Shown: positions 16,968 to 27,196, numbered from the stretch's first letter. The stretch: DNA of 64,000 nucleotides from Photorhabdus akhurstii (GCF_018448925.1 NZ_RCWE01000004.1:124001-188000), one strand, 5' to 3'. The notes: generated by a model from the sequence alone, not told the origin. Numbers and translations: made by a program.

Positions 16968-18032
16968 CTATTCCTCAGTTAAGTTAATGGTATTTTTCTC
17001 TGCTGAGTAGTAGATGAGATCCAGTCTTTCTTTAGCATTAAATTTCTTCATCACGGGAATAATTTCTTTGTGATAATTATCTAACAGATTCCGGCGTGTA
17101 CCTTCGTCTTTATGCAAATGAGCACAGGCTTGGCAGGGATGAACGATTTTTTCCAGATTAATGTTGCTATCCAGCGGGCGATATTTTTTTAGGATCTTGT
17201 ATGGTCCTTCTGTCCTTAACCATACTTTCATAAAATCTTCTTCCTGACCTTTAAAAAGCTGAGATACATCGCCCCCTTGCAAACGGCCAAGTTTCATTTC
17301 GGGAATATGTTCTAATGTTAGCCCACAACAGGCGGAAATTTCACCGTGTGGTGTTAGTACAATATTTTCAAAGACCTGATCGCACCCTTTTGCCAATTGT
17401 TGATCCCGGTTTGGCACATCTTTTCGTTCTTCACTGGTGTCATAGAACGGCATCCATGTATTTCGTTGTAAATTAATCTTGTTTTGTTCTTTCAGGCGCT
17501 TAATGACCGGGTTCTGTGTGATTTGCGTTGCAATGGCAGAATCAGCGGTATCCTGTTCTACTGTAATCAGTGTTGTAATGTTTTGTTCGGCTAATGCTTC
17601 TGCTGCTGCAACTACGCTGTCAAGAGGAATCCATTCACTGTGATCTTTCCCGGTGCTGATGTTCATCTCTGTGATGCCGGCATCTAGTAAATCTTGGGCG
17701 ATCCTTTGCGCCTTCTCTCTATTTTTTCCCCAATAACCATTAGTCACGCAACGGGTTAATAAGCCATGATCTGAGGCAAAGCGAATAGCTTCAATCAGAT
17801 CTTTACCCAGTAGGAAACATTCACCACCACTGAAAACGACGAGCTTTAGCCCCGGAAAATTCGCTTTTGAGTGTGTAATAAATTGTTTAATTTCATCCAG
17901 GCTTAAACGTGCTTTTACAGAGGGATTACATTCAAAACAACATTCTTTGCAAGCTGCATTGCAAGTATATGTTGTGATCACAGTGGCAGTATTCGGATAT
18001 TGCTCCCAATACCCGGGAGGAAAGCATGACAT
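16968..18032 (-). CDS. Radical SAM protein with C-terminal Cys-rich (SPASM/twitch-like) region
   Basis: 354 residues. The [4Fe-4S]/SAM motif is C24-NAA-C28-KE-C31, followed by the SAM-binding VVFSGGEC (about 72-79) and the barrel strands VTNGYWG and MNISTG. The C-terminal part has more cysteines (KGCDQVF, ISACCGLT, HPCQACAHLH), as expected for an auxiliary cluster of the SPASM or twitch type. Such enzymes modify peptides, proteins or small molecules by radical chemistry. It is divergent from the DHB gene entE and upstream of the NRPS operon in the same direction. A decayed second copy lies just downstream. The substrate is unknown; candidates are the 52-residue ORF, the Tat-type protein or the NRPS product. 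Confidence 0.85.
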   Translation of the reverse strand: MSCFPPGYWEQYPNTATVITTYTCNAACKECCFECNPSVKARLSLDEIKQFITHSKANFPGLKLVVFSGGECFLLGKDLIEAIRFASDHGLLTRCVTNGYWGKNREKAQRIAQDLLDAGITEMNISTGKDHSEWIPLDSVVAAAEALAEQNITTLITVEQDTADSAIATQITQNPVIKRLKEQNKINLQRNTWMPFYDTSEERKDVPNRDQQLAKGCDQVFENIVLTPHGEISACCGLTLEHIPEMKLGRLQGGDVSQLFKGQEEDFMKVWLRTEGPYKILKKYRPLDSNINLEKIVHPCQACAHLHKDEGTRRNLLDNYHKEIIPVMKKFNAKERLDLIYYSAEKNTINLTEE

Positions 18033-18205
18033 AATTTACCCCTTTTAAATTAAAGGTTATACGTTACTAACTATTAGCAGTATAAGTTTATTTTGCAATA
18101 TGTTGGGTAATATAAATTTGTATTTTGAGCGCTTGCACTAAGTATGACCTGTTACGAAATGTATTTATTTAGAAGCGGCTCACAAAATAGGGATCGAAAT
18201 ATTTC
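18033..18205. repeat. Duplicated leader, copy B; divergent promoter region
   Basis: Partner of the copy at 16658-16830, adjoining the start of the intact radical SAM gene. The whole 18033-18286 interval must hold divergent promoters for the radical SAM gene (minus) and the DHB operon (plus). I looked for a Fur box (GATAATGATAATCATTATC-like) and found none. Confidence 0.7.
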
Positions 18206-18286
18206 TGGTTGAGGGTAAAGTAAATATGTATAAACAGTAGTTGGCGATTGTTCAAGGTATTGAATATTATTGTAAGGAATAAAATC

Positions 18287-19921
18287 ATGTCTATTGAATT
18301 TACACCCTGGCCGGTTGAATTAGCCGAACGTTATCGTGAAAAGGGTTATTGGTTGGGTAAACCCTTAACTGACATACTTTATAAACAATGTCAGATACAA
18401 CCTGAAGCAATTGCTATTATCTGTGGTGACCGTAAATTTAGTTATCATCAACTTGATCAACAATCCTCTGCATTAGCTACAAATCTCACTTTAGCAGGAA
18501 TAAAGCGAGGTGATACTGCTATCGTACAATTGCCAAATATAGCTGAATTTTATATTACGTTTTTTGCGCTCTTGAAAATGGGAGTAGTACCTATTAATGC
18601 ATTATTTAGCCATAATAAACTTGAGTTACTTGCTTATGCACAGCAAATTGATCCAAGTTTGATTGTACTTTCATCAGAACATTCACTTTTGCAGAATAAT
18701 GATTTCCTGGAGCAATTAAAAACAGATTGTCCACGGTTGAGAAATATCGTCGTTGATGGTCGGAAAATACAATATGTCAATGAATTATATACCAATGAAT
18801 TAAAGCCGTGGTTAGAATCGACAGATTTACCTTTGAATTTTGAGGCGACACGTTCAGATGAAGTCGCTTTTTTTCAACTTTCAGGTGGGAGCACAGGAAC
18901 ACCTAAATTAATTCCAAGGACGCATGACGATTACTATTATAGCATTAGACGTAGTGTTGAAATTTGTGAGTTGACACAACAAACCCGTTATCTTTGTGCT
19001 TTGCCGGCGCAACATAATTATCCGTTGAGTTCTCCGGGGGCGCTTGGCGTATTTTACGCTGGCGGTTGTGTCATATTAGCAACAGATCCTGGGCCTACTA
19101 CCTGCTTTCCACTAATACGTGAACATCAAGTCACAATGACCTCACTGGTGCCATCGGCCGTCGCGTTATGGATTCAGGCGATTAGGAAATACGAATATTC
19201 ACTGGAAAGTCTTCAACTATTACAAGTCAGTGGAGCAAAGTTAAGTGAAAGTGTGGCGCGAGTGATACCGAAACTTTTTTCATGTAAGTTGCAACAGATT
19301 TTTGGTATGGCCGAAGGGTTAGTATGTTATACCCGGCTTAATGACGATGATGAACGTATATTTACCACTCAGGGGCGTCCAATGAGTGAAGATGATGAGG
19401 TACGTATCGTTGATGATAACGGCAATATACAAGCGCCAGGTTCGGAGGGGATGTTAATCGTTCGTGGGCCATATACATTCCGGGGATATTATAAAAGCCC
19501 GGAGCACAATTCGAAAGTATTCGACAAAGAAGGTTTTTATTATTGCGGTGATTTAGCTTATATGACTAAAGAGGGTTATGTATGTATTATCGGTCGTGAG
19601 AAAGATCAAATTAATCGCGGCGGTGAAAAAATTGCTGCGGAAGAAATTGAATCTTTGCTACTCAAACATGAAGGTGTTATCCATAGTGCTTTAGTTGCGA
19701 TGCCTGATCCTTTGTTGGGGGAAAAAAGTTGTGCTTTTATCGTGGCGGCTGATCCGAATATAACCGGGTTGCAACTGCGGAAATATTTAAGGGGGTTAGG
19801 AATCGCTGAATATAAATTGCCTGATCGTTTCGAGATGATTGATGTTATGCCTGTTACACCGGTTGGAAAGACCAATAAATTATTATTAAGAAAAATCATT
19901 CGAGATAAATTAGAAAATTAA
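18287..19921 (+). CDS. entE: 2,3-dihydroxybenzoate-AMP ligase
   Basis: 544 residues, closely parallel to EntE along the whole chain: FTPWPVELAERYREKGYW at the start, LSGGSTGTPKLIPRTH (ATP loop), PAQHNYPLSSPGALG (aryl-binding region), FGMAEGLVCYTR, YYCGDL and GREKDQINRGGEKIAAEEIE. It adenylates 2,3-dihydroxybenzoate and loads it on an aryl carrier protein. The HNY--SS segment keeps the Asn that recognises the 2-hydroxyl and the Ser position expected for DHB rather than salicylate in this family. The ATG at 18287 has TAAGGA before it; a longer frame from 18248 lacks support. The entB- and entA-like genes follow at 23 and 37 bp, forming an operon. Its carrier partner is most likely the ArCP at 7.2-7.4 kb. 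Confidence 0.95.
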   Translation: MSIEFTPWPVELAERYREKGYWLGKPLTDILYKQCQIQPEAIAIICGDRKFSYHQLDQQSSALATNLTLAGIKRGDTAIVQLPNIAEFYITFFALLKMGVVPINALFSHNKLELLAYAQQIDPSLIVLSSEHSLLQNNDFLEQLKTDCPRLRNIVVDGRKIQYVNELYTNELKPWLESTDLPLNFEATRSDEVAFFQLSGGSTGTPKLIPRTHDDYYYSIRRSVEICELTQQTRYLCALPAQHNYPLSSPGALGVFYAGGCVILATDPGPTTCFPLIREHQVTMTSLVPSAVALWIQAIRKYEYSLESLQLLQVSGAKLSESVARVIPKLFSCKLQQIFGMAEGLVCYTRLNDDDERIFTTQGRPMSEDDEVRIVDDNGNIQAPGSEGMLIVRGPYTFRGYYKSPEHNSKVFDKEGFYYCGDLAYMTKEGYVCIIGREKDQINRGGEKIAAEEIESLLLKHEGVIHSALVAMPDPLLGEKSCAFIVAADPNITGLQLRKYLRGLGIAEYKLPDRFEMIDVMPVTPVGKTNKLLLRKIIRDKLEN

Positions 19922-19944
19922 TTTAATGACATGAAGGTATTGAA

Positions 19945-20598
19945 ATGACCATTCCATCATTGAAAAATTATAAACTACCTCAGCCGAAAGATTTTCCAGG
20001 CAATAAAGCCTCCTGGTTATTCGAACCCCATAAAGCAATCTTGCTTATTCATGATATGCAGGACTATTTCTTGCAATTTTTCGGTAATAATAGTCCTTTA
20101 GTTAATAAATTAATTGAAAATATTTATTTATTGAAACTATTTTGTCAAGAAAAAGAGATTCCCATTATATATACAGCGCAACCTAAATTACAAAGTGATG
20201 AAGAGCGCGCATTACTTAATGATATATGGGGAGCTGGCTTAAATAGATCACCCCATTTACAGAATATTAGCCATGCTTTAGCCCCTAATCGCGATGATAT
20301 TGTGATAGTTAAGTGGCGTTATAGTGCATTTCAACGTTCTTCGCTGGAAAAAAATATAAAAGAGTTAGGGAGAGATCAATTAATTATTTGCGGAGTGTAC
20401 GGACATATTGGTTGCATGATTACTGCGGTTGACGCATTCATGAGAGATATAAAGCCTTTTTTAGTGGGTGATGCGATAGCGGATTTTACGCTTGAAGATC
20501 ACCTTATGGCTTTAAAATATGTTGCTGAAAAATCAGGAATGGTTATGAGTACGAAAGAAATAATTTCATCAGTAAATTTCGATAAATCGGATTTATAA
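19945..20598 (+). CDS. entB: Isochorismatase (EntB N-terminal domain only)
   Basis: 217 residues matching the isochorismatase half of Ent[18 protein letters not shown] with the catalytic Asp, [39 protein letters not shown] and [19 protein letters not shown]. It converts isochorismate to 2,3-dihydro-2,3-dihydroxybenzoate and pyruvate. EntB normally carries a ~75-residue aryl carrier domain at its C-terminus; this protein stops just after ISSVNF, at the end of the hydrolase. The missing domain is encoded alone at 7189-7419. Isochorismate must come from a synthase encoded elsewhere, as no entC-like gene is in the window. Confidence 0.95.
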   Translation: MTIPSLKNYKLPQPKDFPGNKASWLFEPHKAILLIHDMQDYFLQFFGNNSPLVNKLIENIYLLKLFCQEKEIPIIYTAQPKLQSDEERALLNDIWGAGLNRSPHLQNISHALAPNRDDIVIVKWRYSAFQRSSLEKNIKELGRDQLIICGVYGHIGCMITAVDAFMRDIKPFLVGDAIADFTLEDHLMALKYVAEKSGMVMSTKEIISSVNFDKSDL

Positions 20599-20635
20599 AA
20601 AATGCGTAATAAATCGCTATCAAAGAAGAAATAAT

Positions 20636-21406
20636 ATGAAAAATAAACAAAATTTACAGATGGATTTTAGCCATAAAACCGTCTGGGTAACGGGAGCGGC
20701 ACGTGGCATTGGTGAACAAATTGCCCGTGATTTTACCGCGCTTGGTGCTAACGTAATAGGTTTCGATCGCGTATTTGAGCAAGATGATTTGCCTTATCAA
20801 TGTATACAACTCGATATTAGTGATCCAGAAAAGGTCGAAATGATTTGTTCCCAACAACTGTCTATCTCAGCCAAATTAGATATTTTGGTTAATGCTGCCG
20901 GTATATTGCAATTGGGAAATATTGATGAGCTAAATATTAGTGACTGGCATCGTTGTATTAATGTCAATGCTTCTGGGGCTTTTTATCTATTGCGTGCCGT
21001 GGTTCCCCATTTTAAACGTCAGCGCAGTGGCGCTATTATCAGCATTAGCTCTAATGCGGCACATGTTCCACGTATGCGAATGGCGGCTTATTGTGCATCA
21101 AAATCAGCACTGACAAGTTTAACGCATTGTGTTGGGTTAGAACTCGCGCCGTTTGGTATACGTTGTAATGTTGTATCTCCGGGTTCGACGGATACGCCTA
21201 TGCAGCGTTCCATGTGGAAAACCGATGATGATGAAAAAAATATGATTAACGGGTATCCTGAGCAATATAAATTGGGTATTCCCCTTGGTAAGATTGCAAG
21301 CGTTAATGAAATTTCACATACCGTACTCTTCTTGTCTTCTGATTTGGCAAGCCATATAACGCTACAGGATATTGTGGTTGATGGTGGTGCGACGTTAGCT
21401 TGTTAA
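20636..21406 (+). CDS. entA: 2,3-dihydro-2,3-dihydroxybenzoate dehydrogenase
   Basis: 256-residue short-chain dehydrogenase, EntA type. TGAARGIG is the NAD-binding loop, NAAGIL follows, and the Ser-Tyr-Lys triad is in [10 protein letters not shown] and YCASKSA. The C-terminus reads [14 protein letters not shown] and [17 protein letters not shown], nearly as in EntA. It oxidises dihydro-DHB to 2,3-dihydroxybenzoate with NAD. The ATG at 20636 (AAGAAG before it) adds eight residues to the start that aligns with E. coli EntA (MDF at 20660). It ends the three-gene DHB operon. Confidence 0.94.
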   Translation: MKNKQNLQMDFSHKTVWVTGAARGIGEQIARDFTALGANVIGFDRVFEQDDLPYQCIQLDISDPEKVEMICSQQLSISAKLDILVNAAGILQLGNIDELNISDWHRCINVNASGAFYLLRAVVPHFKRQRSGAIISISSNAAHVPRMRMAAYCASKSALTSLTHCVGLELAPFGIRCNVVSPGSTDTPMQRSMWKTDDDEKNMINGYPEQYKLGIPLGKIASVNEISHTVLFLSSDLASHITLQDIVVDGGATLAC

Positions 21407-21503
21407 TTGTTTGAATCAATACGAAAATACCCGTTGTTTCTGTAATATAAGGAAAAATTGCCCTCGCCTAATAGGATTAGGCTGTTGTAGGGTATTGAAA
21501 TCT

Positions 21504-21956
21504 ATGAGTCATCTCGATCCTACTTTACTGGTGCTGCTAGTGTTGGCAGCACTGGGCATCATCAGCCACAACATGACCGTCACTCTTGCAATGCTGCTCT
21601 TGCTGGTTATTCGCATAACGCCACTAAATCATTTTTTCCCGTGGGTGGAAAAATATGGGTTGACTATTGGTGTACTTATTTTGACTGTGGGAGTAATGGC
21701 GCCTATCGCCAGTGGAAAAATTACGGTACAGGCTGTCCTTAACTCGTTTATGAATTGGAAATCGTTACTCGCGATAGTGATAGGTGTATTAGTGTCATGG
21801 TTAGGTAGTCGCGGTGTTTCACTCATGTCTAATCAACCATCGACAGTTGCGGGTTTGTTGGTCGGGACGGTATTAGGCGTTGCCCTGTTTAAAGGTGTTC
21901 CTGTGGGGCCGCTGATTGCCGCGGGGATTTTGTCATTGTTGATTGGTAAATCATAG
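21504..21956 (+). CDS. yeaL: UPF0756 (DUF441) inner-membrane protein
   Basis: 150 residues, four or so hydrophobic helices ([27 protein letters not shown] at the start, [16 protein letters not shown] in the middle, [16 protein letters not shown] at the end). This is the YeaL family, of unknown function. The ATG at 21504 gives the usual length (MSHLDPTLL). The longer frame from 21411 would add an unlikely Cys-rich lead. A small stem (gcctaat / attaggc, 21466-21482) precedes it. tmcA starts 5 bp downstream of its stop, so the two are probably cotranscribed. It marks the end of the accessory island. Confidence 0.9.
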   Translation: MSHLDPTLLVLLVLAALGIISHNMTVTLAMLLLLVIRITPLNHFFPWVEKYGLTIGVLILTVGVMAPIASGKITVQAVLNSFMNWKSLLAIVIGVLVSWLGSRGVSLMSNQPSTVAGLLVGTVLGVALFKGVPVGPLIAAGILSLLIGKS

Positions 21957-21961
21957 CCGTT

Positions 21962-24010
21962 ATGTTGTCAGAATTGAGTGTGATACAGGCGGAAATGCAG
22001 CAGCAAGGGTTTCGTCGTTTGCTGGTATTGAGTGGAGATTATCATTGGTGCTATTTACAGGCTAATGAGTTACAGCAGAGATTTACTGGTGATTGGTTAT
22101 GGATCTCTCATCGTAAACAGAATGCTGTGTTGCCAGAAAAGGCGGTCAGTTTATTAGGTCAGGAATATCTACACGGAATATTTGACGCTACCGAAGGTTT
22201 TAATGCGGAAGCTCTGGCGATATTAGCAGGCACATTGAAAGCTGGGAGTTGGTTGGTGATGATGGTTCCATCTTGGCGCCAATGGCGTTATCAACCAGAT
22301 AAGGATAGCGCGCGTTGGAACGAACAGTTAGATGCTATTCCAACGCCGAATTTTGTTCAGCATATTCAGCAGCAAATTGTTAGCGATTCCCAAGTTTTGC
22401 TCTGGCGGCAAAATGATCCCTTATGCATCCCTGAATTTCCACAGTACAGCGCGTGGCAACTGCCTGATGGCACCCCAACTGCTAGTCAGCATGCCATTTT
22501 GGCTCGACTTTTGCGGGCAAATCGGGGGGTATGGGTCATTACTGCTCCAAGAGGGCGAGGTAAATCGACACTTGCTGGTATGTTAATGCAGCAATGGCAG
22601 GGAAATTGCTGGTTAACCGCACCGGCGAAGGCGACAACCGAAGTTATCAGGCGCTATGCGGGGGACAAGGGAAAATTCTGGGCCGTAGATAGTTTGCTCA
22701 AATATTGTAGACAAAATAGCGTATCAGATATTGATTGGTTGCTTATTGATGAAGCCGCTGCCATTCCAATGCCGCAATTATCTGAGTTGATCAGCTATTT
22801 TCCCCGAATATTATTGACCACAACGGTACAAGGATATGAAGGTACCGGGCGCGGATTTTTACTTAAATTTTGTGCTGGGATTCCTGATAGCCATATTCTG
22901 AATCTAACGGCTCCTGTGCGTTGGGCGGAAAATGATCCGCTGGAAAACTGGTTGGAAAACGCTTTACTGTTTGAGGATGCCATTCCTGCCAATAATTCTG
23001 ATCAGGCGATCAGTTATCACGTCTATCATCAGCAACAATGGATTAATCAGCCTGAATTACTGAGGCAGTTTTACGGCATATTAACCAGCGCTCACTACAA
23101 AACTTCACCTTTGGATTTACGGCGTTTACTCGATGCCAAAGGGATGCAATTTGTTGCCGCTCTTAGAAATAATGCCTTGATGGGGGCTTTATGGATGGTT
23201 GAAGAAGGTGGGTTGTCGCGTGAATTAGCCCATGAAATATGGGCAGGCAGGCGTCGTCCAAGGGGAAATCTGGTTGCGCAATCGTTAGCTGCCCATAGCG
23301 GTTTACCACAGGCGGCGGTTTTGAAATCTCAACGGATCAGCCGGGTTGCTGTACAGGCTAATAATCGCAGACAGGGTATTGCTCAGGGAATGATCGCGTA
23401 TCAACGGGAAAGGGCAGAAAAACAAGGCGTGGATTTTATTTCCGTTAGCTTTGGTTATACCGCAGAGCTATGGGCATTGTGGCAGAAATCTGGTTTCCAA
23501 TTAGTGCGAATGGGAACTCATCTGGAAGCCAGTAGCGGTTGTTATACGGCAATGGCTATTTTTCCTCTGAGTGAACAGGGGATTGTTCTGGGGATTCAAG
23601 CTCAGCAACAGCTTGCTCGCGATGCACATTGGCTAGAATCCCAGATTGGATTTAGCTTGCCTGTTGATTACCAGACTGACCATCATCTCAATCGGCATGA
23701 TTGGCAGGAACTATCAGGTTTTGCATTTGCTCACCGGCCACTTTCCGCTTCATTGCCGGCCGTGCAACGATTGTTGCTGAACAGTGATTTGCCGTTGATT
23801 GCGCTGAGAAATCATCTCCAGCAGGAAATGAGTGTTGAGCAATGTGTCTCTGTATTGAGGTTGAGTGGTTACAAAGCATTAGTGCAACTCTGGCGGCGAG
23901 AAACCGCACAGGCGTTGTTAAGTCTCGATGAGAAACTTGCCAGAGACTGGCAAGAGTGGACTACGGCTTTTTCTGTGGCCAATCATCTTCATCATCCCAC
24001 TTGTTATTGA
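21962..24010 (+). CDS. tmcA: tRNA(Met) cytidine acetyltransferase
   Basis: 682 residues. TmcA forms N4-acetylcytidine at the wobble position 34 of elongator tRNA(Met), using ATP/GTP and acetyl-CoA. An N-terminal DUF1726 region is followed by a helicase-like module with Walker [14 protein letters not shown] (about 196-208) and Walker [11 protein letters not shown], then a GNAT acetyltransferase region ([18 protein letters not shown], about 462-479) and a C-terminal RNA-binding tail. The 3' end overlaps the convergent ypfN gene by 50 bp. Confidence 0.95.
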   Translation: MLSELSVIQAEMQQQGFRRLLVLSGDYHWCYLQANELQQRFTGDWLWISHRKQNAVLPEKAVSLLGQEYLHGIFDATEGFNAEALAILAGTLKAGSWLVMMVPSWRQWRYQPDKDSARWNEQLDAIPTPNFVQHIQQQIVSDSQVLLWRQNDPLCIPEFPQYSAWQLPDGTPTASQHAILARLLRANRGVWVITAPRGRGKSTLAGMLMQQWQGNCWLTAPAKATTEVIRRYAGDKGKFWAVDSLLKYCRQNSVSDIDWLLIDEAAAIPMPQLSELISYFPRILLTTTVQGYEGTGRGFLLKFCAGIPDSHILNLTAPVRWAENDPLENWLENALLFEDAIPANNSDQAISYHVYHQQQWINQPELLRQFYGILTSAHYKTSPLDLRRLLDAKGMQFVAALRNNALMGALWMVEEGGLSRELAHEIWAGRRRPRGNLVAQSLAAHSGLPQAAVLKSQRISRVAVQANNRRQGIAQGMIAYQRERAEKQGVDFISVSFGYTAELWALWQKSGFQLVRMGTHLEASSGCYTAMAIFPLSEQGIVLGIQAQQQLARDAHWLESQIGFSLPVDYQTDHHLNRHDWQELSGFAFAHRPLSASLPAVQRLLLNSDLPLIALRNHLQQEMSVEQCVSVLRLSGYKALVQLWRRETAQALLSLDEKLARDWQEWTTAFSVANHLHHPTCY

Positions 24011-24149
24011 GATCCCGATGAGGAGGCAGTTCCGGTTTGTTGTCCAGAAATTTTTTCACATCCAGGCGACGTAACTCTTTAATGGCATTGAGAAGAACGC
24101 CAACCAATAAAATTAAAATAATCCACCAGTAATCAGCTAACCATTGCAT
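23961..24149 (-). CDS. ypfN: UPF0370 small membrane protein
   Basis: 62 residues: one N-terminal membrane segment ([19 protein letters not shown]) and a conserved polar tail ([20 protein letters not shown]) that matches YpfN of E. coli almost word for word. Function unknown. The ATG overlaps the stop of the M15 peptidase gene (TAATG), and its 3' end lies inside the end of tmcA on the other strand. Confidence 0.92.
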   Translation of the reverse strand: MQWLADYWWIILILLVGVLLNAIKELRRLDVKKFLDNKPELPPHRDLNNKWDDEDDWPQKKP

Positions 24150-24826
24150 TAGGTTATCTCCTGCTCAACATGGAGGTAGTTTTCAAATATATAAGGTAAG
24201 TTAGCCGATAACCAGTCAATGCCTGCGATGTCATGTTGTTGCCATACATCCAGCAACATTTGTGGAGTCAGCAATTTTTTTAATTGTTTGGCTAATGGTT
24301 GGTAGCTGATATGCCACGGTTCATAAGCGATGCCGCTATTGTGACCGACAAAGGGACGGTAAAAACCGAAATGGGCCATATTCTCGGTTAACCAGTAAGT
24401 TAATGGTTCGAAATAACCGCCATTTTCATATTCCCAAGGTTCGAGTAATAACTTCTGGTTATCCGGTAGCATTGTTGGATCATAAATATCCAGCTCTGTT
24501 CCCCAGTGATGGCGGCTACCACCGGGCAGGGCAGACCAACGAAGAATTGCCTTACAGCGTTCTCCTTCTGATAACTGGGTGATATCCATTGGTTGGCTGT
24601 TTTCATCCAACACCGGGCGTTCACCACGAAATTTTCCATTCCAGATAGCTTGCTGACGCTGAAAATCGCGGAATGTGCTGGCAGGTTGCAGATTAATGCC
24701 GGCCTTTTCAGCGGCTTGTTGCATGGCAAGAAAAGCATTGGCGGCTTCTGGTTGTAATCGGTGATTGCCGGAGAGAGAAATCAAGTGACCAGTAGCCAAG
24801 CCGGTTAACATATTTGCTGTGATCAC
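24149..24826 (-). CDS. M15-family D-alanyl-D-alanine carboxypeptidase-like protein
   Basis: 225 residues with the VanY/M15B zinc-site pattern: [13 protein letters not shown] (SxHxxGxAxD type) and EPWHISY at the C-terminal His. The segment [19 protein letters not shown] matches the substrate-binding SxYRSxxxQxxL(Y/W) block. No signal peptide is visible, so a cytoplasmic or unconventional role is possible. It lies between dapE and ypfN with overlaps on both sides (ATGA and TAATG), a tightly coupled operon. E. coli has an esterase gene, ypfH, in this spot. Confidence 0.85.
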   Translation of the reverse strand: MITANMLTGLATGHLISLSGNHRLQPEAANAFLAMQQAAEKAGINLQPASTFRDFQRQQAIWNGKFRGERPVLDENSQPMDITQLSEGERCKAILRWSALPGGSRHHWGTELDIYDPTMLPDNQKLLLEPWEYENGGYFEPLTYWLTENMAHFGFYRPFVGHNSGIAYEPWHISYQPLAKQLKKLLTPQMLLDVWQQHDIAGIDWLSANLPYIFENYLHVEQEIT

Positions 24827-25950
24827 TGGATTAGCTGCTCCATAACGCGTTGATAAATCCGGCTGAGTTGTTGCAGATCGGCGGCGCTAACAGACTCATT
24901 AACTTTATGAATTGTTGAATTTAGTGGTCCCAGTTCGACAACTTGAGCGCCCATTTGGGCGATAAATCGGCCATCGGAGGTACCTCCACTGGTAGATAAT
25001 TCAGGTTGGTAGCCACAATACTGGTCTATTGCCTGTATGACAGCATTGACTAACTCACCTTTGGCTGTCAGAAAGGGCTGGCCTGCCAGTATCCACTCAA
25101 TCGTGTAATTCAGGTGGTGATTTTTTAGGATAGTTTCAACTTGTTCACGAATTTGGCTATCAGTCAGTTCTGTACTGAAACGGAAATTAAATTGAACTTG
25201 CACATTTCCAGGGATCACATTATGGCTGCCTGTTCCTGCGTGAATATTGGCAATTTGCATACTGGTCGCCGGGAAAAATTCGTTTCCTTCATCCCAGTGC
25301 GTATTGACCAGTGTCTGTAAAGCAGGAAGGACACGGTGGATTGGGTTATCAGCTAAATGCGGATAGGCAACGTGGCCTTGAATACCGTGGACGGTGAGAT
25401 TCGCAGTCAGGGAACCGCGACGGCCATTTTTCACCATATCGCCAAGGCGATGCTGGCTAGAAGGCTCACCGATCAGACAGTAATCCAATCGTTCATTGCG
25501 GGACATTAAGGCTTCAACCACTTTGACGGTGCCGTGAGTGGCTTTCGCTTCTTCGTCTGAGGTAATAAGGAAGGCCAGACGACCATTATGGTTGGGATAG
25601 GAGGCAACGAAACGTTCAGCCGCGACAATCATGGCAGCTAACGAGCCTTTCATATCTGCCGCTCCCCGGCCATATAACATGCCATTACGGATAGTTGGCT
25701 CAAATGGGGGATATTCCCACTGAGATTCATCGCCCGCCGGGACGACATCAGTGTGTCCGGCAAAGGCTAACGTCGGGCCTGCGCCGCGATAGGCCCAAAA
25801 ATTGTTTGTATCGCCAAAGGGCATCCGTTCAACGGTAAAGCCAATTGCTTGCAAGTGGGCGATCATAATATCTTGGCAACCTCTATCATCCGGGCTGACA
25901 GAGGGTTGCTTGATGAGTTGTTGGGCAAGTTCAATTACAGGACAAGTCAT
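24823..25950 (-). CDS. dapE: Succinyl-diaminopimelate desuccinylase
   Basis: 375 residues, the standard length, beginning [22 protein letters not shown]. DapE hydrolyses N-succinyl-LL-diaminopimelate in lysine and peptidoglycan precursor synthesis. Zinc ligands and catalytic residues are seen in [37 protein letters not shown] and [10 protein letters not shown]; the family block [13 protein letters not shown] is present. The start at 25950 is chosen because it matches the family N-terminus; a 12-codon extension is possible. It follows yffB with no gap and overlaps the M15 gene. Confidence 0.96.
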   Translation of the reverse strand: MTCPVIELAQQLIKQPSVSPDDRGCQDIMIAHLQAIGFTVERMPFGDTNNFWAYRGAGPTLAFAGHTDVVPAGDESQWEYPPFEPTIRNGMLYGRGAADMKGSLAAMIVAAERFVASYPNHNGRLAFLITSDEEAKATHGTVKVVEALMSRNERLDYCLIGEPSSQHRLGDMVKNGRRGSLTANLTVHGIQGHVAYPHLADNPIHRVLPALQTLVNTHWDEGNEFFPATSMQIANIHAGTGSHNVIPGNVQVQFNFRFSTELTDSQIREQVETILKNHHLNYTIEWILAGQPFLTAKGELVNAVIQAIDQYCGYQPELSTSGGTSDGRFIAQMGAQVVELGPLNSTIHKVNESVSAADLQQLSRIYQRVMEQLIQ

Positions 25951-25951
25951 T

Positions 25952-26338
25952 TCAGAGTGCCTCAGCAAAAAATTGCTGATATTCATCCACTTTATAACCT
26001 AATAGGCAATCACCTTTTGCAGAAATTAATAGTGGACGTTTGATAATCGCGGGTTGTTCCAACATCAACGCTTTTGCCGCGTCAGCATTATTAATTGTCG
26101 CTCGTTGTTGATCGGTCAGTTTACGCCAAGTTGTACCGCGAGTGTTAATCAATGATTCCCAACCGAGTTTGTCAATAAATGACTGCAAAAGTGCCGCGTT
26201 TAATCCATCAACACGATAATCATGAAACAGGTAAGTAATTTCTTGTTCTTCCAGCCAACGACGGGCTTTTTTTATCGTGTCACAATTCTTAATCCCATAG
26301 AGAGTAAAAGCGGGTTGAGAAGATTTATCCAACATCAT
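25952..26338 (-). CDS. yffB: ArsC/Spx-family thioredoxin-fold protein
   Basis: 128 residues. [22 protein letters not shown] carries the family N-terminal motif with a single active-site Cys in NCDT, and KRPLL is the conserved cis-Pro/Arg segment. YffB-like proteins resemble arsenate reductase but their substrate is not settled. The gene precedes dapE as in E. coli. Two adjacent ATGs (26338 and 26335) are possible starts. Confidence 0.92.
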   Translation of the reverse strand: MMLDKSSQPAFTLYGIKNCDTIKKARRWLEEQEITYLFHDYRVDGLNAALLQSFIDKLGWESLINTRGTTWRKLTDQQRATINNADAAKALMLEQPAIIKRPLLISAKGDCLLGYKVDEYQQFFAEAL

Positions 26339-26517
26339 TTAACAGATCCTTAAAGAAAATTTAAATACCTAAACATAATGCTGGAAAATGCTAGTTTTAT
26401 CCAGATGATATCCTGATTTTTATTACCGGAGATATCAAAGCAGGAAACTCAATTTTGTTGGCTGGTTTCATAGGAGGTATTTGCCGCATAACATTTGCTA
26501 CATAACGACGATAAGAG

Positions 26518-26547
26518 CCGATCCTCGGTAATAAGCTCAAGGATCGG
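26518..26547. terminator. Inverted repeat downstream of narP
   Basis: ccgatcct (26518-26525) and aggatcgg (26540-26547), an 8-bp perfect stem 14 bp past the narP stop. There is no T tract on either side, so it may slow or end transcription only weakly. The rest of 26339-26560 shows no gene. Confidence 0.45.
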
Positions 26548-26560
26548 TTCGGGAGAAGTA

Positions 26561-27196
26561 TTAGGCTACTCCATTTTTCCTATGTTGCAAATACATGATT
26601 GTTGCAGCCAGGCGGGAGCGTACATTCAGTTTTTTTAACAAGTTTCTGATGTGTACCTTCACGGTCTCTTCAGAAATAAATAAGACATCAGCAACTTCCT
26701 TATTAGTCATGCCACTGGAAACTTCTTTTAATACATCTAACTCACGTTTGGTCAATTCAGATAAAGGATCAACATGTTTATGACGGTTAGCGAGATGTTG
26801 GTATATTTTTTCGCTAAATACAGTTTGTCCACGAGCAGCGTGGCGAATACTGCTTAATAACGAATCTAGATCGCTATCTTTAAGTAAGTAGCCATTGGCT
26901 CCAGCGTCAATAGCGGCGTAAACATCATTTCGATCATCTGAAACGGATAATACCAGTACATAGGAATTGATCCCTTTTCTACGGATAGATTTAATTGTGT
27001 CCACGCCTGAAAGACCATTCATATTGAGATCTATCATAATGACATCAGGTTTCAGCTTGCATGCAATATTTATTGCTTCTTCACCATTGTCAGCTTCTGC
27101 TGTCACGGTAAGCGCTCGATCGAGCTCTACAATCTGTTTCAAGCCATGGCGAATGAGAGGGTGGTCATCAACTATCATCACTGAATGGTTATACAT
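26561..27196 (-). CDS. narP: Nitrate/nitrite response regulator NarP
   Basis: 211 residues. The receiver domain begins MIVDDHPLIRHGLKQ, with the phospho-acceptor Asp in MIDLNMNG, Thr/Ser in LSVSD and Lys in YLLKDSD. A linker leads to a LuxR-type helix-turn-helix (LTKRELDVLKEVSSGMTNKEVADVLFISEETVKVHIRN region). It matches NarP rather than NarL in length and sequence feel. NarP controls anaerobic respiration genes when phosphorylated by NarQ or NarX; no sensor kinase gene is adjacent. The ATG has GGGAGAAGG before it. Confidence 0.92.
   Translation of the reverse strand: MYNHSVMIVDDHPLIRHGLKQIVELDRALTVTAEADNGEEAINIACKLKPDVIMIDLNMNGLSGVDTIKSIRRKGINSYVLVLSVSDDRNDVYAAIDAGANGYLLKDSDLDSLLSSIRHAARGQTVFSEKIYQHLANRHKHVDPLSELTKRELDVLKEVSSGMTNKEVADVLFISEETVKVHIRNLLKKLNVRSRLAATIMYLQHRKNGVA

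Noticed and set aside
2164-21406. Photobactin, enterobactin or darobactin cluster
   Set aside because: The gene set does not fit my recollection of these: no EntF-type synthetase with thioesterase, no isochorismate synthase, and no darobactin core peptide. The MacAB-like exporter alone is not enough.
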